Of a stretch of 64,000 bases of DNA, positions 1-9,254 are shown piece after piece. The stretch lies in contig NZ_JAFCMM010000001.1 of the NCBI RefSeq assembly GCF_018131225.1, forward strand, positions 2,728,001 through 2,792,000. Reading direction: 5' to 3'. The notes under the pieces were generated by a model. The model did not search any database. It was not told where the DNA came from and was given only the letters and a program-made list of their open reading frames with translations. Source of the stretch: Bradyrhizobium sp. U87765 SZCCT0048 (lineage in GTDB: Bacteria; Pseudomonadota; Alphaproteobacteria; Rhizobiales; Xanthobacteraceae). A program made the translations under genes and the position numbers. How positions within the stretch are numbered: the first letter of the stretch is position 1; every line of letters starts with the position of its first letter.

Positions 1-28
1 GTGCGCGCCCTGCACATCGGGCGCGCAC
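1..28. other. Inverted repeat at window edge
   Basis: A perfect 10-bp inverted repeat (GTGCGCGCCC / GGGCGCGCAC) with an 8-nt loop. It sits before msrB and probably forms the tail hairpin of a gene outside the window. There is no T-run, so calling it an intrinsic terminator would be a guess. Confidence 0.4.
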
Positions 29-53
29 TTGTCATCCGAGAACGGAGTAGAGC

Positions 54-461
54 ATGACCGACAGCAACGGCCCCAAAGTCCAGAAATCGGAAGCCGAGTG
101 GCGCAAGGAATTGACGCCGATGCAGTACGCTGTGCTGCGTGAGAAGGCGACCGAGCGGCCATTCTCCGGCGAATACGAGCACACCACGACAAAGGGCACA
201 TACACGTGCGCGGGCTGCGGCCAGACACTGTTCGAATCCGACACGAAATTCGATTCCGGCTGCGGATGGCCGAGTTTCACGGCTCCCATTCGTGAATCAC
301 ATATCGACGAAGAGCAGGATTTCAGCCACGGCATGATTCGGACCGAGGTACTCTGCTCGAACTGTCAGGGACACCTCGGTCACGTCTTTCCCGACGGCCC
401 GGGACCAACAGGTCTGCGTTATTGTATCAACTCGGCGGCCTTGAAACTGAGTCCGAAATAA
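54..461 (+). CDS. msrB: Peptide-methionine (R)-S-oxide reductase MsrB
   Basis: Reduces methionine-R-sulfoxide in oxidised proteins, using thioredoxin as electron donor; cytoplasmic, since no signal peptide is seen. The 135-residue length is normal for a single-domain MsrB. Two CxxC pairs (C52/C55 and C101/C104) form the structural zinc site. The GCGWPSF block spans residues 69-75, and the catalytic cysteine is C124 in [14 protein letters not shown] Shine-Dalgarno lies 7 nt before the ATG. No msrA is seen beside it. Thioredoxin reductase, which feeds the same electron route, is encoded near 30.5 kb. Family assignment is certain; the physiological substrate range is not visible. Confidence 0.96.
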   Translation: MTDSNGPKVQKSEAEWRKELTPMQYAVLREKATERPFSGEYEHTTTKGTYTCAGCGQTLFESDTKFDSGCGWPSFTAPIRESHIDEEQDFSHGMIRTEVLCSNCQGHLGHVFPDGPGPTGLRYCINSAALKLSPK

Positions 462-585
462 CCAGATAGGCGGTCTCCGCTGTGAACGCGTTCCCCGCCT
501 TGCGCGACCAACATCCCGTTGCGCGAGAATTTGTTTACCAAACGGGCGTACACGCCGCGCAGCTGGAGACTGCCTAAGGAATTGC

Positions 586-963
586 ATGATGTCACAAGCT
601 TCCCGCAGCCGCGTTCTTGGCTTCGGCCTCGTCGGACTTATTCTCGAAACGATTATCTCGCATCCGGCTCTCGCCACCGACAAGGTTTCGCTGTTTAAGG
701 TGGTCACTGCAAAGGATGAGATCGTCATCGGCTTGACCGACGACGAGCTGGCGAAATACGAAGGACGCAATGCCGGAGGCATCGCAAAAGCGTTGAAGAC
801 CGAGGGTACGCTTTCGGTGTGGCGTTACGCGATGCGCAAGGCTGGCTCCGGCGATCTGGAGCAAGCGCCGACTGGCAAGATCGGGTTGATGGCCAACGAC
901 GCGTTGCGCGTCGAGCCCTATACCTCGCCGGTCAAGGTCGTCCCCATCGACGAGACCAAATAG
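586..963 (+). CDS. Hypothetical small secreted protein
   Basis: I do not recognise the family. The 125-residue product starts with a basic stretch (SRSR) and a hydrophobic core, and has a signal-peptidase-I-like ALA site near residues 28-30, so a periplasmic protein of about 95 residues is expected. The mature part is charged, contains no cysteine and no known motif, and ends in PIDETK. Two consecutive ATG codons allow a start at 586 or 589. A strong terminator follows the stop directly, so it is probably the last or only gene of its transcript. Function unknown. Confidence 0.75.
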   Translation: MMSQASRSRVLGFGLVGLILETIISHPALATDKVSLFKVVTAKDEIVIGLTDDELAKYEGRNAGGIAKALKTEGTLSVWRYAMRKAGSGDLEQAPTGKIGLMANDALRVEPYTSPVKVVPIDETK

Positions 964-996
964 CTCTCCAGGCCAGCGACACCCCAAGACACCTAC

Positions 997-1027
997 GAAA
1001 AACCCGCAACACTGTTGCGGGTTTTTC
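997..1027 (+). terminator. Rho-independent terminator
   Basis: A perfect 14-bp stem (GAAAAACCCGCAAC / GTTGCGGGTTTTTC) with a 3-nt loop, ending in a T-run, 33 nt after the stop of the small secreted protein. A- and T-tracts on both sides would let it work on either strand, but only plus-strand genes flank it. Confidence 0.9.
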
Positions 1028-1306
1028 GTTTTCCGTATGCATTTGATTTATCAGTGGTATTTCACGTCTTTAACCAAGCCGGATTCATTCCTTGCCGCGT
1101 CAGGGTCGCAATTCTCACATTCGTGCCCATATTACAGGGTATGAAATGAAAGGTACCGGGCTTCGCGCCGTTCGCGATCTTACTTCCGGAACCCGCTGAT
1201 CCTTGCCGATCGAAGTCAGAGTGCGTTTGCAGTCGACTCCTTGCAGTCGGCGTCAAGCATTCTTGTGTGAATCCGAAACCCACACCGGACATATGTCGAG
1301 ATAGTG
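1028..1306. other. Intergenic, no gene seen
   Basis: Nothing beyond possible promoter sequence for the following small gene. No convincing ORF, tRNA or long repeat was seen on either strand. Confidence 0.5.
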
Positions 1307-1573
1307 ATGATGCGTTCGTTCAACTATGCCAAGTCTGCCGAGCTGTTTCCTGCCGCGATCCGAAAGAAGCGGCGCCCCGGCTTCACCTATCGCCGGTTCG
1401 ACACCGCCGCCGACGCGGTACGCTTTGCGATCGAGGAACTGCCGTCGGATCTTCTGAACGGTGCGTATCTGCAGGTTGGCGAGGCGCGCTTCGACAAGAA
1501 TGGCATCCGCGATCTCTACGACAGCACCGAGTTTCCGCTGGAGCGCAAGCCCATGCAGGCCGACGTCGCCTGA
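1307..1573 (+). CDS. Conserved-looking hypothetical protein, 88 aa
   Basis: Unrecognised family. The frame opens with GTG-ATG-ATG (1304/1307/1310); the first ATG is chosen. The protein is soluble, with a basic N-terminal segment (RKKRRPGFTYRRF) followed by an acidic and hydrophobic part with an AVRFAIEELPSDLLNGAYLQV-like helix/strand pattern. No signal peptide, membrane segment or cysteine pair is present. Codon use is ordinary for the window. It stands alone between a terminator and a convergent gene. Function unknown. Confidence 0.6.
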   Translation: MMRSFNYAKSAELFPAAIRKKRRPGFTYRRFDTAADAVRFAIEELPSDLLNGAYLQVGEARFDKNGIRDLYDSTEFPLERKPMQADVA

Positions 1574-1683
1574 TCGTGACATCCGCCCCTGCGCGACAGG
1601 TCTGACATTCGCGTCAGCATATGCGACGAGGGCCTCATGCCAGCCGCCTGCTGCAAGCTGATCCGAATGCTGGAAGCCGGACA

Positions 1684-2199
1684 CTAGCGTTGTTTGTCGA
1701 GCCAGCGCCGCAATAGACGGACGTTGCGCATGTTCGCCTTGAACATCACGTCGAATGCATCGCCGGCGACTGGCACCATGCCCACGACGCCATCGAGCGC
1801 GACATTGCCGAGCATCCGCGCGGTAAGGTGCCACGGGGCACCGATGGCGCGCGCCTCACGTACGATCCACAGTGAGATCGCCGTGGTGATGAGATCGCCG
1901 ACGATCGGGATCAACCCGATCAGGCCATCCAGACCATAGCGGATGTTCGTGCCAGGCATGATGAAAGCGATATCGAGCAGCTTGGCGAGCGCATCGAGGC
2001 GCGCGATGCGCTGCTCGCGCGTCAGTGCCTGCAGGTTGATGCCGAACGCCTGGAACGACGCGCCCTGAAACGGCGTCCCGCGGAACGTGCCTCCCTCGAA
2101 CTGCCACGCAGGTCCCGCGCCCTTCGAGATCTCCTCGGGGCGAACTTCGCGGCCGTCCTGGTCGATGATCAGTCCACGGGTCTGTTTCATGCGCTGCAT
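1684..2199 (-). CDS. DUF4112 domain membrane protein
   Basis: Matches the DUF4112 pattern: a RLDALAKLLD segment around residues 67-76, then two related hydrophobic hairpins, GLIGLIPIVGD (residues 92-102) and GVVGMVPVAGDAFD (137-150), ending in a basic tail. These hairpins probably sit in the membrane. About 55 polar, glycine-rich N-terminal residues precede the domain, longer than in the minimal family form. Function of the family is unknown. The ATG at 2199 is preferred over M4 (2190) because GAGAG lies upstream of it. It follows the amidase gene by 72 nt in the same direction and may be co-transcribed with it. Confidence 0.8.
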   Translation of the reverse strand: MQRMKQTRGLIIDQDGREVRPEEISKGAGPAWQFEGGTFRGTPFQGASFQAFGINLQALTREQRIARLDALAKLLDIAFIMPGTNIRYGLDGLIGLIPIVGDLITTAISLWIVREARAIGAPWHLTARMLGNVALDGVVGMVPVAGDAFDVMFKANMRNVRLLRRWLDKQR

Positions 2200-2271
2200 A
2201 TGGGGCTCTCTGCCACGCGGTCAACCTCCGACATCGCCGACGGCCGTGCAAGCGTCATGTTGCCGCCGGCG

Positions 2272-2949
2272 TCATGGCCGGCCGCCATCGAGCCGGCGTG
2301 CGCGTTGCGCAAGCTCGCACCCTTCACAATAGCGCGCATCCTTGAAGTCGATCCAGTTGTGCGCATAGATCCGATCGCGCGGAATGCCGTAGCGGGTGCG
2401 CAGCACCGCCGCGAGCACATCCCAGGCAGCGATCTGCGCGGCCGTCGGTGGCGCAGCCACATCGGGATAGTTGCCGGCGAACTCCACGCCGATTGAGTTC
2501 TCCTTCACTACCTGGTGGAAGGTCGCGCGATTGTCGATGAAGCGGCTGTCGTTGCGATTGGCGCCGTCGCCATGCGTCGGGACCACGTCCTCGGACGTCG
2601 CCCAGTAGACGGTGCCATCGGTCTCGACCCAGACCATCACGCCACGACGCACGGGATCGCGCGCCTGCGCCAGCGCGCCGTTGCGCGCCGACCCCGACGG
2701 GCCCTCGGTCTGGTGCACGATGACGTTCCGCCACCGCCACGGGTGAGGGCCGCTCCAGGGATGCAGCCAGACGACGTGGAGCCCCGGAATGTCAGGCGTC
2801 CCGCTTGCCTGCGCGACCCACGCGAGATCCGTCTGCGCCTCGGCCGCCCGGCAGGACGGCATGGCGACGGCGAGCACCGCCGCGATACCGGCCGCTCCCC
2901 ATCCCGACAGACCTGCCTTGATCGAATGCCCCGGCGTCATGGCCCACAC
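2272..2949 (-). CDS. N-acetylmuramoyl-L-alanine amidase (Amidase_2 / PGRP fold)
   Basis: Predicted zinc amidase that cleaves the bond between MurNAc and L-Ala in peptidoglycan. The N-terminus is hydrophobic (about residues 10-36), suggesting export to the periplasm. Zinc ligands visible are H79 in VIVHQTEG and H197 in YAHNWIDFKDARYC, with C208 or an Asp nearby as the third; the conserved GVEFAGNYP block is at residues 154-162. The length of 225 aa fits a single catalytic domain without binding repeats. A lytic transglycosylase acting on the same polymer is encoded 3 kb away. Recycling versus turnover role cannot be told apart from sequence. Confidence 0.85.
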   Translation of the reverse strand: MWAMTPGHSIKAGLSGWGAAGIAAVLAVAMPSCRAAEAQTDLAWVAQASGTPDIPGLHVVWLHPWSGPHPWRWRNVIVHQTEGPSGSARNGALAQARDPVRRGVMVWVETDGTVYWATSEDVVPTHGDGANRNDSRFIDNRATFHQVVKENSIGVEFAGNYPDVAAPPTAAQIAAWDVLAAVLRTRYGIPRDRIYAHNWIDFKDARYCEGCELAQRARRLDGGRP

Positions 2950-3092
2950 CCCGCGATCACATCTGCGTCAGCCCTGCCATGCTGCCGGTCCGACGGCGGT
3001 CTCTGCAAGAGGGGGGACCGTCGACCGGGCCGTGGTTTCGCCCCGCCCGGCCAACGGCTATGGTGCCAGCTGACCGTGCCTCGAGACCGCGA

Positions 3093-4763
3093 ATGACCCT
3101 GACCCCGTCGCTGCTGCGCGCCAATCTTCGCCTCGCCAGCGGCCTCACCATGCTGACCTTCGTGGTCTGCCACTTCAGTGCGCACGCCATGCTGCTGGTG
3201 TCCGTGCCGTTCGGGGAGGCGGTTCTCGGCGTCCTGATGGCGCCGTGGAAGACGTTGCCCGGGACCGTTCTGCTCGCTGGCGCCTTTACGCTGCACTATC
3301 TAAACGCCCTGTGGTCGATCTATCACCGCCGCTCGCTGCGGCTGTCGCGCTGGGAGATGTGGCAGCTGATGCTCGGCTTCAGCATTCCGCTGCTGATCGG
3401 GCTGCACGTCGTCGACACCCGCGTCGGCGAACTCATGTTCCAGAAGACCCCCTACTACACCTCGGCACTGGTGTCGTGGTGGGTCCGCCAGCCACCGTTC
3501 GCCGCGCTGCAGTTTTTCGCGATCCTGGTGGTCTGGATCCACGCCTGCATCGGCATTCACTTCTGGCTGCGGCTGAAGCCCTGGTTTCCGAAGGCGCTGC
3601 CCTGGCTGCGGCCTGTCGCGGTGCTGTTGCCCGCGCTGGCGCTCGCCGGCTTCGTCGCCGCCGGCAACGAGATCCGCCGCGACGCTGCGGCAAATGCCGA
3701 CTTCGCCAACGTGGCCGAGGCCGATTCCAACAGCACCGCAGACAACAAGCGCGCGCTCACCAATATCGCGCTCGCAGCCATGGGCTGCCACATCCTGCTG
3801 ACACTGCTGCCATTCGCCGCCCGCGGCATGCGCGTTGCCCTGTATCGCCGCCGCCGGCCGCCGACGGTCACCCACGCCGGCGGCCGGCGTTGCGTGGTGC
3901 CACCCGGCGCAAGCGTCCTGGAGACATTACGCGACAATGGCATTCCCCATGCCGCGGTCTGCGGCGGCCGGGCCCGCTGCACCACCTGCCGGGTGCTGGT
4001 GACGCAAGGCCTCGAACACCTGCCGCCCCCCGAAGCGCTGGAAGCCAAGGCGCTGATGCGCATCCATGCCACGCCGGAAACCCGCCTCGCCTGCCAGATC
4101 CATCCAACCACCGATATCGCCGTGCTGCCGCTGTTGTCGGCCGACGCGACCGCAGCCGACGGCTCCGCCCGCGGCGGCCTCGAGGGCAGCGAACGCCTGA
4201 TCACTGTGATCTTCGTCGACCTGCGTGGCTCGACCACCATGAGCGAAACCCGCATGCCCTACGACGTGCTGTTTCTGCTCAATCATTTCTTCCGCGAAAT
4301 GACCAACGCGCTGGAGGCCACCGGCGGCCACTATTCGCAGTTCACCGGCGACGGCCTGATGGCCCTCTACGGCCTCGACGGCGATCCCGCGCGTGGCGCC
4401 GCCGACGCCGTGCGCGGGGCACGCGAGATGCTGGATCGACTCGCAACGCTGAACCGCGACATGGCCGCAGAGCTGCGTCAGCCGCTGCGCATCGGCATCG
4501 GCATCCATTTCAACGAAGCGATCGTCGGGGCGATGGGACCGCCGCGATCGCAGATCATTTCTGCGATCGGCGACACGGTGAACACCTGTGCGCGGCTCGA
4601 AAGCCTGACCAAGGACTACAGCTGTCCGCTGGTGATCTCGCGCCAGGCCGCCGAGGCTGCCGGCCTCGACATGAGCAACGAGACATTGCACGAAGCCGTC
4701 GTCAAGGGCCGCTCGGCCAAGGTGCAGTTCTACGCCCTGCACCGCGTGCCGGAGCCGGCGTAG
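3093..4763 (+). CDS. Membrane adenylate/guanylate cyclase with cytochrome-b-like anchor and [2Fe-2S] domain
   Basis: Three parts are visible in 556 residues. Residues 1-200 hold about six hydrophobic segments rich in histidines (H27, H31 and several more, including HACIGIH), resembling the haem-b anchors of succinate dehydrogenase. Residues ~255-345 form a plant-type ferredoxin domain with C290, C295, C298 and C334. Residues ~365-550 are a class III cyclase with metal aspartates D376 (FVDLRGST) and D420 (FTGDG) and the DTVNTCARLE block. It should make cAMP (or cGMP) under control of membrane redox state. The frame is open upstream, but the ATG at 3093 places the first segment correctly. The anchor resembles the quinone-responsive diheme anchor reported for Sinorhizobium CyaC. 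Domain calls are firm; the ligand and signal are inference. Confidence 0.87.
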   Translation: MTLTPSLLRANLRLASGLTMLTFVVCHFSAHAMLLVSVPFGEAVLGVLMAPWKTLPGTVLLAGAFTLHYLNALWSIYHRRSLRLSRWEMWQLMLGFSIPLLIGLHVVDTRVGELMFQKTPYYTSALVSWWVRQPPFAALQFFAILVVWIHACIGIHFWLRLKPWFPKALPWLRPVAVLLPALALAGFVAAGNEIRRDAAANADFANVAEADSNSTADNKRALTNIALAAMGCHILLTLLPFAARGMRVALYRRRRPPTVTHAGGRRCVVPPGASVLETLRDNGIPHAAVCGGRARCTTCRVLVTQGLEHLPPPEALEAKALMRIHATPETRLACQIHPTTDIAVLPLLSADATAADGSARGGLEGSERLITVIFVDLRGSTTMSETRMPYDVLFLLNHFFREMTNALEATGGHYSQFTGDGLMALYGLDGDPARGAADAVRGAREMLDRLATLNRDMAAELRQPLRIGIGIHFNEAIVGAMGPPRSQIISAIGDTVNTCARLESLTKDYSCPLVISRQAAEAAGLDMSNETLHEAVVKGRSAKVQFYALHRVPEPA

Positions 4764-4794
4764 AGCGCGGCCGAACGAGCGCGATCCGCCACGA

Positions 4795-5406
4795 TCAGCG
4801 CTCCGCGAACGCGAGCTTGGCGCCGAGCAGCACAAAGCCACCGGCGAAGGCGCGGCGCAGCCACGTCATCACCGACGGCTGGCCGATCACACGGCTGCGG
4901 ACCCGCGCCGCCGCGAGACCGTACACCACGAACACCGCATAGGTCAGCGCCATGAAGACGACGCCGAGCTCGAGCATGCGCAGCAACGGATGCGTCTCGC
5001 CAGCCGCGATGAACTGCGGCAGGAAGGCGAGGAAGAAGATCGACAGCTTCGGATTGAGGATGTTGATCAGGAATCCGGTGACGATCGTTTCGCGCACCGA
5101 TCCCGGCCGCACGCTCTCGTCGACCTGCAGCGCACCGCGCTCGCGCAGCGCCTGCCACGCCATGTACAGGAGATAGGCGACGCCAAACCACTTCAGCGTC
5201 TGGAACGCCAGTGCGCTGGTGTGCAGCACCGCGGCGAGACCGAGCATGGCGGCGGCAATATGCGGCACGATCCCGAGCGTGCAGCCGAACGCCGCAACCA
5301 CGCTGGCGCGCGAACCGCGCGATAGCGCGGTCGCCAGCGTATAGAGCACGCCGGTGCCGGGCGATGCGATGACGATCAGCGACGTGACGATGAATTCCAC
5401 ATTCAT
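4795..5406 (-). CDS. LysE/RhtB-family amino-acid exporter
   Basis: A 203-residue inner-membrane protein with about six hydrophobic segments, and the family signature near the N-terminus: an SPGTGVLY block followed by a glycine-rich stretch (RGSRASVVAAFGCTLGI). The family exports amino acids or related small molecules. The ATG at 5406 is chosen because homologues start right before the first membrane helix, while the longer frame adds 25 non-hydrophobic residues overlapping the upstream gene. It begins 5 nt after the lytic transglycosylase stop, so the two are probably translated from one mRNA. Substrate cannot be inferred. A second family member is encoded near 12.8 kb. Confidence 0.88.
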   Translation of the reverse strand: MNVEFIVTSLIVIASPGTGVLYTLATALSRGSRASVVAAFGCTLGIVPHIAAAMLGLAAVLHTSALAFQTLKWFGVAYLLYMAWQALRERGALQVDESVRPGSVRETIVTGFLINILNPKLSIFFLAFLPQFIAAGETHPLLRMLELGVVFMALTYAVFVVYGLAAARVRSRVIGQPSVMTWLRRAFAGGFVLLGAKLAFAER

Positions 5407-5411
5407 GACGA

Positions 5412-6221
5412 TCAGCGCCCCTGAGCGAGACGGTCGGCGAAATAGCCTATGGTCTTGCGATAGACCACGGCCCTGTTCCACTCTCGCATCGCCTCGAAGT
5501 TGGCTGAGCCCTCCTCATAGGATCCGCCCGCGCGCCATCCGTTGGTCTTCAGCAGGTTCGCGGTCGAGGCCAGCACGTCCGGCACGCTATGGCGAAGGTC
5601 GACATGGCCGTTGCCGTCATAGTCGACGCCGTATTTGATGTAGGACGAGGGCAGAAACTGGGTCTGGCCGATCTCGCCGGCATAGGCACCGATCATGTCA
5701 CGCAGGCCGAGGTCGCCGCGCTGCACGATCTTCAGCGCAGCAAGCAACTCGCCTTGAAACAGCTCGGTGCGCCGGCAGTCGTGCGCCATGGTCGCCAGCA
5801 CCCTGAACACCGGCAGCTTACCCATGTCGCCGGCGCCGAAATCGGTCTCCAGTCCCCAAATCGCGACAAGGATCTGCGGCGGCACGCCGAACTCGCGCTC
5901 GATCCGCGACAGCAGCGACGCATGCCGCTGCATCATCGCAAGGCCGGTCTTGATTCGGCCCGGACCAACCCGCGTCGCGACGTAGTCCTCGAAAGACTTC
6001 TTGAAGGTGCCGCGCTGGCGGCGGTCGAATGCCAGCACGCCCTGGTCCTGGCTGACACCACCGAGCGCCGCATCGATAACGCCCTGCGAGATGCCCTGGG
6101 CCGCCGCCTCACGGGAGATGCTTGAGACGAATGTCCGGAAGTCCCCGCCGCACTGGGCGGCCTGGGCGGGCAGAGACGCCACGAGCATCCCGAAGATGAC
6201 GGCGAAGCGCAGCCTGATCAT
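5412..6221 (-). CDS. Lytic murein transglycosylase, MltB type (SLT_2)
   Basis: Cleaves the glycan strand of peptidoglycan, leaving 1,6-anhydro ends. A signal peptide ends near residue 21 (LPAQA), and there is no lipobox, so the enzyme is probably soluble in the periplasm. The catalytic glutamate is E125 in WGLETDFG. The IGAYAGEIGQTQFLPSSY block and DYDGNGHVDL follow, as in MltB. The 269-residue length equals the catalytic domain, without the C-terminal peptidoglycan-binding domain that some members carry. It precedes the LysE-type exporter by 5 nt. Confidence in family is high. Confidence 0.9.
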   Translation of the reverse strand: MIRLRFAVIFGMLVASLPAQAAQCGGDFRTFVSSISREAAAQGISQGVIDAALGGVSQDQGVLAFDRRQRGTFKKSFEDYVATRVGPGRIKTGLAMMQRHASLLSRIEREFGVPPQILVAIWGLETDFGAGDMGKLPVFRVLATMAHDCRRTELFQGELLAALKIVQRGDLGLRDMIGAYAGEIGQTQFLPSSYIKYGVDYDGNGHVDLRHSVPDVLASTANLLKTNGWRAGGSYEEGSANFEAMREWNRAVVYRKTIGYFADRLAQGR

Positions 6222-6298
6222 GTTGGACCGGTCCTTTCGATGCGTTCGGCATGAACGGACCGCCTTCTAACACGTCTCGCGGGAGCCAGCGAGGGCAG

Positions 6299-6733
6299 TC
6301 ACGCCGCGGGGGCAGCGGTCCCGGCTGCGCTCCGGCCGGCGTCGTCCGGCAGCGTGAAGCCGATGCAGGCATTGACCCGCCAATCGCCATCGCACCGAAC
6401 CCAGTAGAACATCTGGCGGAAGACCCATGACGTGCGCGACGGATCGCGCGGCGTCACCGTGTAGTCGGCATAATCCCAACCGCAATCGCCGCGAACGAAG
6501 CTCCGGATCGGATGCACTGCGACGCGATCGGCGCGGATCACCGCATCAAACAGCTCGCGCAGCTGCGTGCGCCCGATCCGCCGCGGATAGCCGGCATATT
6601 CCCACAACGCATCTTCGGTGAAGAAGCGCGTCAGGATCGGTTCGGGGTCGCCGTCCTCGAAAGCCTGCACATGCAGCGCGTACTTGGCGTCGATCGCCGC
6701 GCGAAAGGCCGCCATCTCCATATCGCCGCCCAT
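6299..6733 (-). CDS. SnoaL-like / NTF2-fold protein
   Basis: A 144-residue protein with the layout of the NTF2-like superfamily: an N-terminal helix (FRAAIDAKYALHVQAFEDGD), the FFTEDALWEYAG strand, and an aromatic-rich sheet region (GWDYADYTV, WVFRQMFYWVRCDGDWRVNACIGFTL). The C-terminus is a short Ala-rich tail. Members act as small isomerases, dehydratases or ligand-binding proteins, so no reaction can be assigned. It stands alone, with rpoD on the same strand ending after it and the transglycosylase gene downstream. The start at 6733 (MGGDMEM) could equally be the internal ATG four codons later. Confidence 0.75.
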   Translation of the reverse strand: MGGDMEMAAFRAAIDAKYALHVQAFEDGDPEPILTRFFTEDALWEYAGYPRRIGRTQLRELFDAVIRADRVAVHPIRSFVRGDCGWDYADYTVTPRDPSRTSWVFRQMFYWVRCDGDWRVNACIGFTLPDDAGRSAAGTAAPAA

Positions 6734-6843
6734 CAGTGCGCCCTCCCGTCATCAGGTGGGGCAGCGTCGGCGGCTGCTCGATGCGGGTCAATCGGCCGAA
6801 TGGCCGATCCCGCCGTGACTACCGCACCAATGACGACCACCGT

Positions 6844-6884
6844 ACAAACGACAACGGCGGCCCTGCGGCCGCCGTTGCGTTTGT
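6844..6884 (-). terminator. Hairpin downstream of rpoD
   Basis: A 10-bp GC-rich stem (AACGGCGGCC / GGCCGCCGTT) with a 4-nt loop, extended by ACAAACG / CGTTTGT arms across a small bulge. It begins 18 nt after the rpoD stop. No clear T-run follows, so termination may need Rho or the hairpin may stabilise the mRNA end. Confidence 0.6.
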
Positions 6885-6901
6885 CAGCAGATGCAGATGT
6901 C

Positions 6902-9022
<2,121 letters not shown>

Positions 9023-9162
9023 TCACTGCTCCTGAAACGCGCATAACCCGCGGGGACGTCACCGCCCTCGCTGCCCTGCTGTACCATCCGCCCTTGATGC
9101 GGAAAGGGCGGCGTCATCCCAACGCCACCCCGAATCGATGTCGCCACTCTCGCCCGGGCGCC

Positions 9163-9179
9163 GTTAAGCGCCACTTAAC
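9163..9179. promoter_or_regulatory. Candidate CtrA-type binding site upstream of rpoD
   Basis: GTTAAG-CGCCA-CTTAAC, a perfect 6-bp inverted repeat. Read on the plus strand it gives TTAA-N7-TTAACC, and on the minus strand TTAA-N7-TTAAC, the consensus of the alphaproteobacterial cell-cycle regulator CtrA. It lies about 140 nt upstream of the rpoD start in a GC-rich gap where TTAA is rare. Binding is inferred from the motif only. Confidence 0.45.
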
Positions 9180-9254
9180 CCTGTTTTTGCGTCCAAACCG
9201 TCCGTTTTGCGAGTCTTTATTCAGGTTCCGGCGCCCACCGGCGGGGAAGCCCGC

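Noticed and set aside
3245..4942. 565-codon frame overlapping the cyclase in another register
   Set aside because: Arg/Pro/Ala-rich out-of-frame translation of the cyclase gene, no domain.
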